DNA of 64,000 nucleotides from Actinokineospora spheciospongiae (GCF_000564855.1 NZ_AYXG01000004.1:62001-126000); one strand, 5' to 3'; numbered from the stretch's first letter, positions 23,544-32,261 are shown. Translations and numbers: made by a program. Notes: generated by a model from the sequence alone, not told the origin.

Positions 23544-24539
23544 GTGCTCGACAAGGCCGGCATCGGCGCCGCCGCACTGCTGCTGCTCATCCCCGTCCTG
23601 TTCGGCATCGGGGTGGCGGCGGTGGTGGACTCGGTGCTCGGCGGTTCGCCGGGCACCGTCGACTGCACCACCCCCATCGCCGACATCCCACCCGAGTACT
23701 GCCTGCTCTACCGCACCGCCGCCCCGGACTGCCCCGGTCTGGACTGGACCGTGCTCGCCGCCATCGGCAAGATCGAAACCGACCACGGCCGACTTCAGGC
23801 CCCCGGTGTCACCGAGGGGGAGAACTTCGCCGGGGCCGCCGGGCCGATGCAGTTCCTCGCCCCCACCTTCGACAGCGTCACCGCCACCCACCCGTTGCCA
23901 CCCGGCGGGGCATCACCACCCTCGCGGTACAACCCGCACGACGCCATCCACGCCGCAGCCCACTACCTCTGCGACAGCGGAGCCCGGAACGGGGACCTGC
24001 GAGCGGCGATCTTCGCCTACAACCACGCCGACTGGTACGTCGACGACGTCCTCGACCACGCCGCCCGCTACGCCCACGCCGCCGCCGCCAGCGTGGGCAC
24101 CGGGGACTGCAACGCCATCCAGGCGCCCAACGCCGCCGCGTTCGCAGCGATCAACTACGCCTGCGGACAACGAGGACTGCCCTATGTCTGGGGCGGCAAC
24201 GGCCCCGACAATGGGCACACCGGCTTCGACTGCTCCGGGCTGACCACAGCCGCCTACGCCGCCGCCGGAATCACCCTGCCCCGCACCGCGCAAACACAGT
24301 TCAACGCGGGCCCCCGTGTCCCGGCCGGACAGTCGCTGCTGCCGGGCGACCTGGTCTTCTACGGCACTCCCGACCACATCCACCACGTTGGCCTCTACCT
24401 CGGCGGCGGACTCATGATCAACGCCCCGACCTTCGGACAACCAGTGCAGATCGACGCCTACCGGTACACCGGCGACGACTACGCCGGAGCGACCCGCCCG
24501 GCTGCCTCCACCATGGTTGCGGCCTCCGCACCAACCTGA
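23544..24539 (+). CDS. Bifunctional cell-wall hydrolase: lytic transglycosylase plus NlpC/P60 peptidase
   Basis: The 331-residue protein starts at GTG 23544, four bases after the previous stop and behind GGAGG. It has an N-terminal membrane anchor (AAALLLLIPVLFGIGVAAVV), a transglycosylase domain (LAAIGKIETDHGRL with Glu near 78, then GAAGPMQFLAPTF), and an NlpC/P60 domain with YVWGGNG, FDCSGL (Cys230), GDLVFY and HHVGLYLGGG (His near 280). It should open peptidoglycan so the transfer apparatus can assemble, as VirB1-like and VirB1/NlpC proteins do in Gram-positive conjugation systems. It is the last gene of the transfer operon. Confidence 0.92.
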   Translation: MLDKAGIGAAALLLLIPVLFGIGVAAVVDSVLGGSPGTVDCTTPIADIPPEYCLLYRTAAPDCPGLDWTVLAAIGKIETDHGRLQAPGVTEGENFAGAAGPMQFLAPTFDSVTATHPLPPGGASPPSRYNPHDAIHAAAHYLCDSGARNGDLRAAIFAYNHADWYVDDVLDHAARYAHAAAASVGTGDCNAIQAPNAAAFAAINYACGQRGLPYVWGGNGPDNGHTGFDCSGLTTAAYAAAGITLPRTAQTQFNAGPRVPAGQSLLPGDLVFYGTPDHIHHVGLYLGGGLMINAPTFGQPVQIDAYRYTGDDYAGATRPAASTMVAASAPT

Positions 24540-24599
24540 GCACCTTCCGGGACAGTGGTTCGGCTGGATCATGAGGGTGCTCCGCAGAATCACGATCAG

Positions 24600-24643
24600 C
24601 CCGTGGAGTGAGAGCGGACAACGGTCCGACCTCACCCCACGGG
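24600..24643 (+). terminator. Structured hairpin terminating the transfer operon
   Basis: CCCGTGGAGTGAG (24600-24612) pairs with CTCACCCCACGGG (24631-24643), one mismatch in 13. Inside it a second stem CGGAC/GTCCG closes a four-base loop. It sits 60 bases after the last transfer gene and 75 bases before the end of the convergent gene, so it may serve both strands. There is no U-tract, as is usual in actinobacteria. Confidence 0.65.
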
Positions 24644-24717
24644 CATCATGTGGTGATCATGTGACAGAAGCTTCGCGACCACGCGCGACATCAGCGACGA
24701 CAATCCACCACGGTCAG

Positions 24718-25134
24718 TCAGGGTGTGAGTCGTTCGGGTTCGCCCATGCCGGCGCCGATCTTCGCGGCGAACGGGTATCCGTGGGGGTCGACGAGGACGA
24801 TGTGTTGGGTGAACAGCGGCGGCGAGGTGGGGTCGAGGGTGATGATGTTGTGGTCGCTGGCCAGTTCGAACAGCGTGTTCATGACGTCGCGGATGGTGGT
24901 GCGGTCCGGGTCGGTCTCGACCGAGAGGCCCTCGACCTGGATGTGCAGGACGCGGTGTTGGGGCAGGACGGTGATGAGGGTGCGGACATGGTCGGGGAGG
25001 CCGCCGTCCTCGCGCAGTTCGGCGATGTCGTCGCACAAGTGCACGGCGACGGCCTCCAGCCGGTGACCGCGCTCGATGTCGACCCGGGCACCCCACATGA
25101 CCCGCAGGTCCGCTGGAACATCGGGTTCAGCCAT
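24718..25134 (-). CDS. Conserved hypothetical protein of the element
   Basis: I do not recognise this 138-residue acidic, soluble protein. It has no signal, membrane helix or Cys-rich motif. It starts MAEPDVPADLRVMWG, has a helical middle (EAVAVHLCDDIAELRED, then VRTLITVLPQHRVLHIQVEGL), and ends LVDPHGYPFAAKIGAG. ATG 25134 has GGGAG eight bases upstream. It lies downstream of two RAMA-domain genes on the same strand, 62 bases after the first, so the three may be coexpressed. Confidence 0.7.
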   Translation of the reverse strand: MAEPDVPADLRVMWGARVDIERGHRLEAVAVHLCDDIAELREDGGLPDHVRTLITVLPQHRVLHIQVEGLSVETDPDRTTIRDVMNTLFELASDHNIITLDPTSPPLFTQHIVLVDPHGYPFAAKIGAGMGEPERLTP

Positions 25135-25196
25135 GACGGATCTCCCTGAGGCGTGTCTTCAGGTTGAGCGGTCGGTGCGAACGAACAACGGCGGGG

Positions 25197-26051
25197 TCAC
25201 CGGTCCCGCTGGGTGCGCAGGTCGGCGCGCAGGTCGTGCAGGGTGCGGCCGTCGCTGGTGCGGCGCCACGCGGTCCAGCCGTGGTGGTGGATGCCGCTCA
25301 GCGCGGTCGCGGCGGCTGCGGGGGTGGCGTACACGCTTTCCCCGTCGGCGAGCATGAGGGTGCCGTCGATGCGCAGGCGCGCGGTGTGGCGAACCGCGCC
25401 CGCGCGGCGCTCCCACACCAGTTCCTCCCCGTACTCGACCAGCTTGGTGGCGAGCAGGTCGCTCAGGACGGTGCCCTCCCACCGCAGCGGGGAAGAACCG
25501 GGGCGTTCGGAGGCCAGCACGACGGTGCGGCTGAGGGTCTCGGCGGCGTCGACGTAGAGGCTCATCGTGGCGGCGGCGGTGGGGGCGAGGGTCCACGACC
25601 AGCGTTCGTCGAGCCCGTGCCAGCGGCCCAGGGGCATCCACCGGCCCCGGTGGGCCAGCAGCATCTCCACGTCGGCGACGTGGTCATCGACGAGCGCCCC
25701 GGGCGCTTGGGTGGGTGGGAGCGGTCGGATGACGAGGTCGCCGTCGTGCAGGTCGGCGGGCGGCTGATCAGCCAGCCACGTTCCGGCGAACAACGCCACC
25801 TTCCCGGCGGTGTCGGGATCGACGTCGCCGTGGACGTCCACGGCGAGCACGAGCATCGCCCAAGCGCCATCCGGGACGCGCATCGGTGTCGGCCCCAACG
25901 ACGGCACGAGGACCACCGCGTCATCGGGCAGCCCTTCCTGACACAGCAACGTTGTCTCATCGTCGCGTGGCGGCGTCGCGGTATGCGCACCGGGCAATGA
26001 TGCGGCAGCGGTCGCCTGGAGGGACGCAACGGCGTCGGCATGGGTATTCAT
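25197..26051 (-). CDS. RAMA-domain protein (putative modified-DNA reader) A
   Basis: The 284-residue protein starts at ATG 26051. Residues 30-200 form a domain shared with the next gene upstream (DDETTLLCQEGLPDDAVVL, VPDGAWAMLVLAVDV, ALFAGTWLADQP). The C-terminal ~85 residues match the RAMA/restriction-system modified-DNA reader fold: LVEYGEELVWER, GTLMLADGESVYATPAAAA, then GWTAWRRTSDGRTLHDLR. RAMA domains are predicted, from restriction-modification contexts, to recognise modified bases. No nuclease motif was seen here. The N-terminal domain is unknown to me and could be a partner-binding or sensing part. Confidence 0.75.
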   Translation of the reverse strand: MNTHADAVASLQATAAASLPGAHTATPPRDDETTLLCQEGLPDDAVVLVPSLGPTPMRVPDGAWAMLVLAVDVHGDVDPDTAGKVALFAGTWLADQPPADLHDGDLVIRPLPPTQAPGALVDDHVADVEMLLAHRGRWMPLGRWHGLDERWSWTLAPTAAATMSLYVDAAETLSRTVVLASERPGSSPLRWEGTVLSDLLATKLVEYGEELVWERRAGAVRHTARLRIDGTLMLADGESVYATPAAAATALSGIHHHGWTAWRRTSDGRTLHDLRADLRTQRDR

Positions 26052-26090
26052 GGTCGTGTCCTTGGTGATCGAGGTGTCGTGGTGGTGTTC

Positions 26091-26140
26091 GTCGCCGCAA
26101 GCCCGCGAAGCGCGGTCGGGCATCGCGGGCTTGCGGCGAC
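26091..26140 (-). terminator. Perfect 17-bp hairpin between the two RAMA genes
   Basis: GTCGCCGCAAGCCCGCG (26091-26107) and CGCGGGCTTGCGGCGAC (26124-26140) are exact complements around a 16-base loop. It lies between the stop of RAMA gene B and the start of gene A, both leftward, so it probably ends or attenuates transcription from gene B. It could also be a protein-binding site ahead of gene A. Confidence 0.7.
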
Positions 26141-26238
26141 GGTGACGGTGTGAGCCCGTTCGGGGCGGGCCTTGTCGGCGGGAAGGCACCCGTGTGCCCG
26201 CACACCCGGGGCGTGGGCGGTACTACGTCGGACCGAAG

Positions 26239-27138
26239 TCACTTTTTCCTGCTGACATCGGTCGGGAGACTGAGTCGTGTTCGGAGCGTGGCGCGCAGAT
26301 CACTCAGGCTGACTCCATCGGACGTCCTTTGCCAGGTGACCCACCCGTTCTGATGGTTGCCGCCGAGGGCGGTGGTGGCTCCGGAGGGGGTGCGGTAGAT
26401 CCGCCCGTCTTCCAGCCGCAGCCTGCCGTCGGGTTCGATGCGGGCGGTGTGGCAGATGTCCAGGGCGGGGCGGTTCCAGCGGAATTCGTCGCCGGGGTGG
26501 AGCAGACCGGCGGCGAGCAGGTCGACGAGGTCGCCGTTGCCCGCGTAGTCACGCAAACCTGACGGTGACGGTGATGTTGTCCCCGACGGGAACGTGTCGG
26601 CCTCGGCCGCGTCGGTGTGCAGCTCGATGATCGCCGCGACGGTCGAGGCTGTGGTCCACGGCCAACGGACATCCAGCGACGCCCAGAATCCGACGCGTCG
26701 CCAGCGGTGGTGATGGGCCAGCAACAGCTCCACGTCGACCACGTCACTGTCAGGTGATTCATCCTCGGGCGCGGTCAGGACGACGACCAGGTCACCTTCG
26801 CAGAGTTCGGCGGATGGCTGCTCGGCAACCCAGGCCCCGGCGAACAGGGCGATGTCGTCTTCCCGGTCCGGGTCGGTGTGGTTGACAACGTCCACCGCCA
26901 CAACGAGCATCGCCCACGTGCCCTCGGGCAACCGCATCGGCGTGCCCGTCAGGGACGGGGCGAGGATCACGGTGTCCGAAGGAAGTCCTTGGCGGCGAAG
27001 CAATCGACTTTCGTTATCGTCCCGTGTGGTGCTGGCAGCCGTTGGAGTCGGATCGGGTGGGGAATCGTTTTCGGAGGTGTTGGCGGGTGCGTCAGGGCTG
27101 GGGCTCGGTGATGCCGTCGGTGTGGTGTTCACGGTCAT
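26239..27138 (-). CDS. RAMA-domain protein (putative modified-DNA reader) B
   Basis: The 299-residue protein is a paralogue of the gene at 25197-26051. Both have a Ser/Thr/Pro-rich N-terminus, then the shared domain (here RLLRRQGLPSDTVILAPSL, LPEGTWAMLVVAVDV, ALFAGAWVAEQP) and a C-terminal RAMA domain (LLAAGLLHPGDEFRWN, GRLRLEDGRIYRTPSGA, then GWVTWQRTSDGVSLSDLR). Key hydrophobic and Gly-Trp positions are kept in both, while the linkers differ, so this looks like an old duplication rather than a recent one. No nuclease domain is attached. A sigma-70-type promoter at 27219-27189 reads into it. Confidence 0.75.
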   Translation of the reverse strand: MTVNTTPTASPSPSPDAPANTSENDSPPDPTPTAASTTRDDNESRLLRRQGLPSDTVILAPSLTGTPMRLPEGTWAMLVVAVDVVNHTDPDREDDIALFAGAWVAEQPSAELCEGDLVVVLTAPEDESPDSDVVDVELLLAHHHRWRRVGFWASLDVRWPWTTASTVAAIIELHTDAAEADTFPSGTTSPSPSGLRDYAGNGDLVDLLAAGLLHPGDEFRWNRPALDICHTARIEPDGRLRLEDGRIYRTPSGATTALGGNHQNGWVTWQRTSDGVSLSDLRATLRTRLSLPTDVSRKK

Positions 27139-27188
27139 GGTTGCTGTGTCCCTTCGGATTCAGTGGTCGGGGATGAACGTCTGACATG

Positions 27189-27219
27189 TATGGACGCTTC
27201 GTCTCGGGCACATTGTCAA
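27189..27219 (-). promoter_or_regulatory. Promoter with shared box, leftward (RAMA gene B)
   Basis: On the minus strand TTGACA (27219-27214) is followed after exactly 13 bases by GAAGCGTCCATA (27200-27189). The same layout occurs on the plus strand at 27323-27353. TTGACA suits a -35 element; the CATA end would be near the -10. The gene start lies about 50 bases downstream. Confidence 0.6.
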
Positions 27220-27322
27220 CCCCACGTGCGAACAGATTGATGAGAACAACCCTTGTGGTGTAATGTTTTCCGTTTCTCGGGGGGACCATAGAAGACAGTT
27301 GTTCATCTTCCGGTTCCCACTT

Positions 27323-27354
27323 GACTTCACGGGGCGAAGGAAGCGTCCATAGTC
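27323..27354 (+). promoter_or_regulatory. Promoter with shared box, rightward (winged-helix regulator)
   Basis: TTGACT (27323-27328), 13 bases, then GAAGCGTCCATA (27342-27353). The 12-base box and the spacing are identical to those of the divergent promoter at 27219-27189, while the sequence between differs. A common activator or repressor, perhaps the regulator encoded downstream, could bind both. About 100 bases separate the box from ATG 27450. The rest of 27139-27449 has no supported gene. Confidence 0.6.
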
Positions 27355-27449
27355 GTGTGACCCGACATCACCGGACACGCGGTGGAAGCCACACCCGCTC
27401 CGGCCGGGACACAACCACCCATCCGATACAGCACCCATGCGAGGCAATC

Positions 27450-28124
27450 ATGGTCATCGCCAGCATCCCCACCTTGAGCGCTGTCCCTGCCCCAGTGACC
27501 GAACCGGTGACACCGCGCACGGACACCGAGGAGAAACTGTGGCAGGCACTGCTGGACAACCCCGGCAGCGCGGCCGGTGTCCTGTCAACCGCCGCCGGGA
27601 TCGGCAAATCGACCGCGCCGAAGATCCTCAACCGCTGGGAGAAGGACGGCCTCGTCTCCCGCATCGCCGGAACCGCTGACGGAGGCCCACGCCCTGCCGA
27701 CCGCTGGTCCATCACCGCCGATGACGAGCCCGGCGGTGATGAGCCGAGCGGCGAGCAGTCGGCCGCTGTCCAACCCATCGGTGTCGAGCCCACCGGTGTC
27801 GAGCCCGATGGTGTGGAGACCGGCGTTGATGAGCCGGGCGGCAAGCAACCCATCAACGCGGAAACGGTGGTTTCGGAGGGGCGGGCTACGGGGGAACGGT
27901 TGGCGCCAGGGGCGTTGCGGGGAATGGTCGAGGATCACCTACGCGAGCACCCCGGCGAGGAATTCAGCCCGAGCACAATCGGCAAGGCATTGAACCGGTC
28001 CTCCGGTGCGGTGCACAACGCGCTGGAGAAGTTGGTCGACAACGGCTGTGCCGTGCGCACCAGCGACAAGCCGAAGAAGTACTCCCTTGCCGCCGCCCAA
28101 CGGGAAGACGCCACGACGAAGTAG
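27450..28124 (+). CDS. Double winged-helix regulator
   Basis: The 224-residue protein starts at ATG 27450 after GAGG. It has two winged-helix domains: residues 25-80 (AGVLSTAAGIGKSTAPKIL, then WEKDGLVSRI) and residues 150-215 (FSPSTIGKALNRSSGAVHNA, then LEKLVDNGCAVRT). The linker contains short repeats (GVEPTGVEPDGVE). It should be a DNA-binding regulator; repression or activation cannot be told. It is divergent from RAMA gene B, sharing a control region with twin promoter boxes, which suggests regulation of the RAMA genes and itself. Confidence 0.75.
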   Translation: MVIASIPTLSAVPAPVTEPVTPRTDTEEKLWQALLDNPGSAAGVLSTAAGIGKSTAPKILNRWEKDGLVSRIAGTADGGPRPADRWSITADDEPGGDEPSGEQSAAVQPIGVEPTGVEPDGVETGVDEPGGKQPINAETVVSEGRATGERLAPGALRGMVEDHLREHPGEEFSPSTIGKALNRSSGAVHNALEKLVDNGCAVRTSDKPKKYSLAAAQREDATTK

Positions 28125-28151
28125 GCATACCTCGCAGACAGGCGCTTGTGC

Positions 28152-28193
28152 GGCTGTGTCCCCACGGGTTCACCTCACCCTGGGGGCACAGCC
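28152..28193 (+). terminator. Hairpin terminator after the winged-helix gene
   Basis: GGCTGTGTCCCCA (28152-28164) pairs with TGGGGGCACAGCC (28181-28193) with one G-T pair, around a 16-base loop. It lies 28 bases after the stop codon. Confidence 0.7.
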
Positions 28194-28662
28194 ACATTCG
28201 GCGGTCTGACACGTGGAACGGGGTACTGGCTCGGGAGGGACACCACGGGGTTTCCAAGATCGACGTGGTCGAGGCGACACGAACTCCAAGGTGATCAGGT
28301 GTTGCGATCACCCGTAGAACCCAAGCTGCCCGCGTGGGGCCACAGCGAACCGCCAGAGCCAGGGGTCGACCACCGCAGGCCAAAGCCTCAGTCAACGGTG
28401 CTGTCCGCGTCGATCACCAGAGCGGTCGTGCGGCGAACACGAGGCGTTCACGGGGCGGCGCGCCGCCTGACCAGGGCTTTTCATTGTCCGAGCAGGTGAA
28501 GCAGTCCGGATGGGTGCCCGGCGGAGACGCCTCCGGTCGATCTGCGCGTTGACCGTGCGGGTACAGGGCGGTCATGAGGCAGTGATGGGGCGACACCGGG
28601 CATACGCTGCGGAAACAGGTGAGTACTGTGCGCAACGGAGGGGCCGGGAGGAGGGACGCGCG
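28194..28662 (+). other. Non-coding stretch before the XRE/TPR regulator
   Basis: No convincing gene. A perfect 14-base palindrome GGCGGCGCGCCGCC lies at 28454-28467. The start of the downstream gene was placed at 28663 rather than 28510 because the extra N-terminus is Arg-rich, has no homology-like pattern and lies before a GGGAGGAGGG ribosome site. Confidence 0.5.
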
Positions 28663-29946
28663 ATGGGAGTACGAGCGCTCACCCCGCTGGCCGCTGCTCG
28701 TGAAACCGCCGGGTACACCCAGGAAACCCTGGCAGTGGCGTTGAAGGTCGAGCGCACCACCATCGGACGGTGGGAGCGTGGCGTTCAGTCGCCACAGCCC
28801 TGGCAGCGGCGCGGCCTCGCCACTGTCCTGCGGGTCTCCCTCGACGAGCTGGACGACCTGCTGCGCCGCACCACCCGATGCCCCGACACAGCCATCGGTC
28901 CCACCGTGGCCGCGGGGCGAGCACCGGCCAACGTCGAACTCGTCCCGGCAACATCCACCTCGGAGGACGCCCGCGAACAGACACCAGCGGCGGAGGTCGA
29001 CGTTATCCACGCCGCCATCCCACGCCTGCGCCGCGCCCTGGACCGGCTGGATCTACCCGACGACGGGCCCACCAGAACCCCGGCCAACCTGCATGGTGAC
29101 ATCATCAGCGCCAGCGACGACCGGTTGCAGTCGCGCTACGAAAGCCTGGCTCGCCGCCTGCCCGATCTCATCGCTGAACTCGCCCGTGCTGGCCAGCTCG
29201 GCGACGCCACCGACCGTCGCCATGCTGCCGCGCTGCTGACCCTCGCGCTGCGCGCCGCGGACGGGATCGCGTTCAAGTTCGGCTACCTGGACCTGTCCGC
29301 GCGGCTGATCGACCTGATGCGCTCGGTCGCCCAGTTCGCCGAGGACCCGCTCCTGTTGGCCGCGGTGGCCTATGTGCGCACCGAGACGTTCTTCGCCACC
29401 GGCGATCTCGACACCGCCGCCCGCGCCCTTGAGCTCGCCACCGACGACCTGCCCGCGCTGGGCACCGCCTCGTCCTCGGCAGCGTTCGGCGCCCTGCACA
29501 TGCGGGCCGCGGTCGTCGCCGGGCGGGCGGGCAAGCCCGGCCGTGCCGCCGAGCACCTGCGCGAAGCCCGCCGTGCCGCAACCGTTGTGCCTGAAGGCAT
29601 CTACCAGGGCACCGCGTTCGGCCCGGCCTCCCTGCGCATTCACGAGCTTGCCGTCGCCGTCGAGCTACGGGATCCCCTGGGCATCGAACGTGCGGCGGCC
29701 TGGCAGCCGCCCGCCGAATTGCCGGCCGAACGCCGCTCCCACTACTTCATCGACCTCGCCCGCGCCCAGCTCACGCTCGGCAGGCACGAGGACGCCTACC
29801 TGTGCTTGCAAGCTGCGCGCCGGACCGCGCCCGAACACACCCGCACGCATCCGCAGGTACGCCAGTCCCTCTCGACATTGCTCCGTACCCACACCACCCC
29901 CAGCACCGGACTGCTCGACCTCGCCGCCTGGGCCTGCGCCCGCTGA
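28663..29946 (+). CDS. XRE-family regulator with a TPR-like sensor domain
   Basis: The 427-residue protein has an N-terminal HTH_3 domain (TAGYTQETLAVALKVERTT, then GRWERGVQSPQ) and, from about residue 130, helical TPR-like sequence (LTLALRAADGIAFKFGYLDL, AAVVAGRAGKPGRAAEHLRE, ARAQLTLGRHEDAYLCLQA). Such regulators often sense a small peptide or molecule through the helical domain. It lies upstream of the FxLD lanthipeptide cluster and is the same length as the regulator at 39114 on its far side, with a similar HTH. Control of that cluster is an inference from position. Confidence 0.8.
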   Translation: MGVRALTPLAAARETAGYTQETLAVALKVERTTIGRWERGVQSPQPWQRRGLATVLRVSLDELDDLLRRTTRCPDTAIGPTVAAGRAPANVELVPATSTSEDAREQTPAAEVDVIHAAIPRLRRALDRLDLPDDGPTRTPANLHGDIISASDDRLQSRYESLARRLPDLIAELARAGQLGDATDRRHAAALLTLALRAADGIAFKFGYLDLSARLIDLMRSVAQFAEDPLLLAAVAYVRTETFFATGDLDTAARALELATDDLPALGTASSSAAFGALHMRAAVVAGRAGKPGRAAEHLREARRAATVVPEGIYQGTAFGPASLRIHELAVAVELRDPLGIERAAAWQPPAELPAERRSHYFIDLARAQLTLGRHEDAYLCLQAARRTAPEHTRTHPQVRQSLSTLLRTHTTPSTGLLDLAAWACAR

Positions 29947-29963
29947 GCCATTCCACCGATCGG

Positions 29964-30611
29964 TCAGCATGAGCCCAGCAGCCCTGACAGGTCGCGCAAG
30001 GAGTCAATCACCCAGTCCGCGTCACGCCGGACCAGCGGGTCCTCAGCCCAGAGGTAGCCCCACGGACCGCGCCGGATCAACGCCGTACGAAACCCCGCCG
30101 CCTTCGCCGCCACGACGTCGTTGTCACGGTGATCGCCCACGTACACCGTCGCGTCCGGTCGCCCGCCGGGCACCATCGAAGCGACGCGAGCGAAGAACTC
30201 CGCTGAAGGCTTGGCGACACCCCATTCGCCCGAGGTGGCGATCTCGTCGACAGGCAGGCCCAACGCGCGCAACAACTCGGCCGCACGGGCGGTCTGATTC
30301 CCAGCCACCCCGACCCAGAGGCCCCGCTCGCGCAGGTCGGCCAGAGCAGGCCGGACATCCGGGTAGAGGTCGGACTCCTCGATCCGCTCGCCCAGACCGG
30401 CATCTTCGCGCAGTTGGCGTTCGTGCCCGAGGTCGAAGCCCGGTCGGAAGTACTGGAAGGTCTCGGCGTTGTCCCGGCCAGCGGCGGTGACCGCCCCCAG
30501 CACGGTGGAGAAGGTATGGCGGGGGACGCCGATCCAGTCCGCCCACGCACCCCACTCGCGCGAGTCGTCTAGCAACGTCTCGCCCACGTCGAACACCACT
30601 GCGGTCACCAT
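29964..30611 (-). CDS. HAD-superfamily hydrolase
   Basis: The 215-residue protein has the HAD motifs in order: VVFDVGETLLD (motif I, nucleophile Asp8 and Thr12), VAGNQT (II), VAKPSAEFF with Lys (III) and VYVGDHRDNDV (IV). The helical cap follows motif I (WADWIGVPRHTF). Members act on small phosphorylated molecules; the substrate cannot be told. It is convergent with the XRE/TPR gene, 17 bases apart, and divergent from the lanthipeptide cluster, so a role in that cluster is not indicated. Confidence 0.88.
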   Translation of the reverse strand: MVTAVVFDVGETLLDDSREWGAWADWIGVPRHTFSTVLGAVTAAGRDNAETFQYFRPGFDLGHERQLREDAGLGERIEESDLYPDVRPALADLRERGLWVGVAGNQTARAAELLRALGLPVDEIATSGEWGVAKPSAEFFARVASMVPGGRPDATVYVGDHRDNDVVAAKAAGFRTALIRRGPWGYLWAEDPLVRRDADWVIDSLRDLSGLLGSC

Positions 30612-31031
30612 GCCCTACTCCTACGTCACCAGTTGGCCCGGCGCGACACAGGGGCCTCGTCCGCCTTGTCGAGGTGTTTGATGACCTTGGTTCGTGAGTG
30701 ATCGCGAACTCGGGCGGCCTGCTACGGCCAGCGTGCAGGGGGCGGTTTCGACGATCAGGAGAAGCGGTCGAACTGGGCAGAGGCTCTACAGGCCCGCCGA
30801 TCGGGTGAAGGCGGTTCATACTCGCTGGCATTTGCCCAGATCACGGTATGCGCCGCCTCACGAACGCCTCATCCTCGCCTCGTCAGCGCACTGGACGATC
30901 TTGCTTGCGGGAAGTTGACTGACTCGGGTTGGCCGACGAAGCACCCTGCGCACTCGGCATAGCCCACCGCCACATTTCGTGACCGATCCGGTGGCATAGG
31001 ATCGGCTGGCCTTGTCTGGGAGAGTAACTGA
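30612..31031 (+). promoter_or_regulatory. Control region of the FxLD lanthipeptide cluster
   Basis: No gene is supported in this 420-base stretch, which separates the HAD gene from the divergent cluster. A TAGGAT sequence at 30997-31002 is a good actinobacterial -10 element, placed 30 bases before GTG 31032; no clear -35 partner was found. This would give a short leader with the GGAGAG ribosome site at 31019-31024. Confidence 0.4.
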
Positions 31032-32261
31032 GTGAGCACACTCCGACACCGCACATCCCGTCCGTACGACGAGTCGGAGGAGGCCGGGCCGCTGCGTGAG
31101 GCGATGGTCCGTGACCTCCGCGACTTGGGCGCACTCGACACCGACGAGGTGATCGCCGCCTTCCTCGCCGTGCCGCGACACCTGTTCGCGAAGGACGAGC
31201 CGCTGGAGACCGTCTACGCCGCCAACACACCGCTGGTCACGAAGAAGAACTCCGAGGGACAGGCCATCAGCTCGGTCTCGGCCGCGCACATCCAGGCCAC
31301 CATGCTGGAGCAGGCCGAGATCAAGCCGGGGATGCGCGTGCTGGAGATCGGCTCGGGCGGCTACAACGCCGCGCTGTTGGCCGAACTCGTCGGTGACTCT
31401 GGGCAGGTCACCTCGGTCGACATCGATCCCGACATCGTCGCTCGTGCGCAGCAGTGCCTCACGGCGGCAGGCTACGACGAGGTCAACGTGGTCCTGGCCG
31501 ACGCTGAGGGAGGTGTCGCCGAGCACGCACCCTACGACCGGGTGATCGTCACCGTCGGCGCGTGGGACATCCCGCCGGTGTGGATCGAGCAGTTGTCCAC
31601 CGACGGGCAGATCGTCGTGCCGTTCCGGTTCCGTGGTCTGACGCGGTCGGTGGCCTTCGGCCGCCAAGACGCTCGCCTGGTGAGCAGGGACTACCGGTTG
31701 TGCGGGTTCGTGCCGATGCAGGGCGCCGGGGAACACACCGAGCGCCTTATCCGGCTCGACGGTGACGACGTGGTCCTGCGCACCGACGAGAACGGCCCCT
31801 TCGACGAGGACCTGTTGCGGGCCGCCCTGCACGGACCCAAGGTCGAGCGCTGGTCCGGCGTGGTATTCGACCAGGTCGACCAGTTGGACTTGTGGCTCGG
31901 TACCTCGATCCCCGTATTTGGGCTGCTCAAGGCGACGAAGGCCGCGATCGAGAAGGGGCCTGTCGGCCGGTCGGCGTTGCTGCCGGTCCCGACCTCGGTC
32001 CGGGAAGGCAGCTTTGCGTACCGGATGAAGCGGCCGATCGAGGGCACGGACGAGTTCGAGACCGGCGTGTACGCCCACGGCCCGGACGCCGAGGCCCTCG
32101 TCGAGGAGTATGTCGAGCTGATCCGCACTTGGGACCGCGAGCACCGCGACGGTTCGCGCGCGCGGATCGAGGTGTTCTCCGCCGGGACGCCGGACGACAA
32201 GCTGCCGCACGGACGGCTCGTGGACAAGAAGCACACCCGCGTCGTCATCACCTGGCCCTGA
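31032..32261 (+). CDS. fxlM: FxLD-system methyltransferase, protein L-isoaspartyl methyltransferase homologue
   Basis: The 409-residue protein starts at GTG 31032. Residues 20-215 form a PIMT-like SAM domain: VPRHLFAKDEP, a TPLVTKKNSEGQAISSVSAA substrate loop, VLEIGSGGYNAALLAEL (motif I), TSVDIDPDIV, and YDRVIVTVGAWDIPP. The C-terminal half is specific to FxLD clusters. PIMT homologues in other lanthipeptide clusters methylate an Asp of the peptide, leading to aspartimide or isoaspartate. The precursor two steps downstream has an Asp-Asp-Gly site suited to this. First gene of the cluster; 65 bases before the precursor. Confidence 0.9.
   Translation: MSTLRHRTSRPYDESEEAGPLREAMVRDLRDLGALDTDEVIAAFLAVPRHLFAKDEPLETVYAANTPLVTKKNSEGQAISSVSAAHIQATMLEQAEIKPGMRVLEIGSGGYNAALLAELVGDSGQVTSVDIDPDIVARAQQCLTAAGYDEVNVVLADAEGGVAEHAPYDRVIVTVGAWDIPPVWIEQLSTDGQIVVPFRFRGLTRSVAFGRQDARLVSRDYRLCGFVPMQGAGEHTERLIRLDGDDVVLRTDENGPFDEDLLRAALHGPKVERWSGVVFDQVDQLDLWLGTSIPVFGLLKATKAAIEKGPVGRSALLPVPTSVREGSFAYRMKRPIEGTDEFETGVYAHGPDAEALVEEYVELIRTWDREHRDGSRARIEVFSAGTPDDKLPHGRLVDKKHTRVVITWP

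Noticed and set aside
24640-24670. Repeated ATCATG near the transfer operon end as a transfer origin
   Set aside because: Two short copies only, with no nick-site consensus and no flanking inverted repeats beyond the terminator hairpin.
27774-27833. Possible minisatellite in the winged-helix gene
   Set aside because: The repeats are short and imperfect codon-level copies (GVEP units) in a protein linker, not a separate DNA element.
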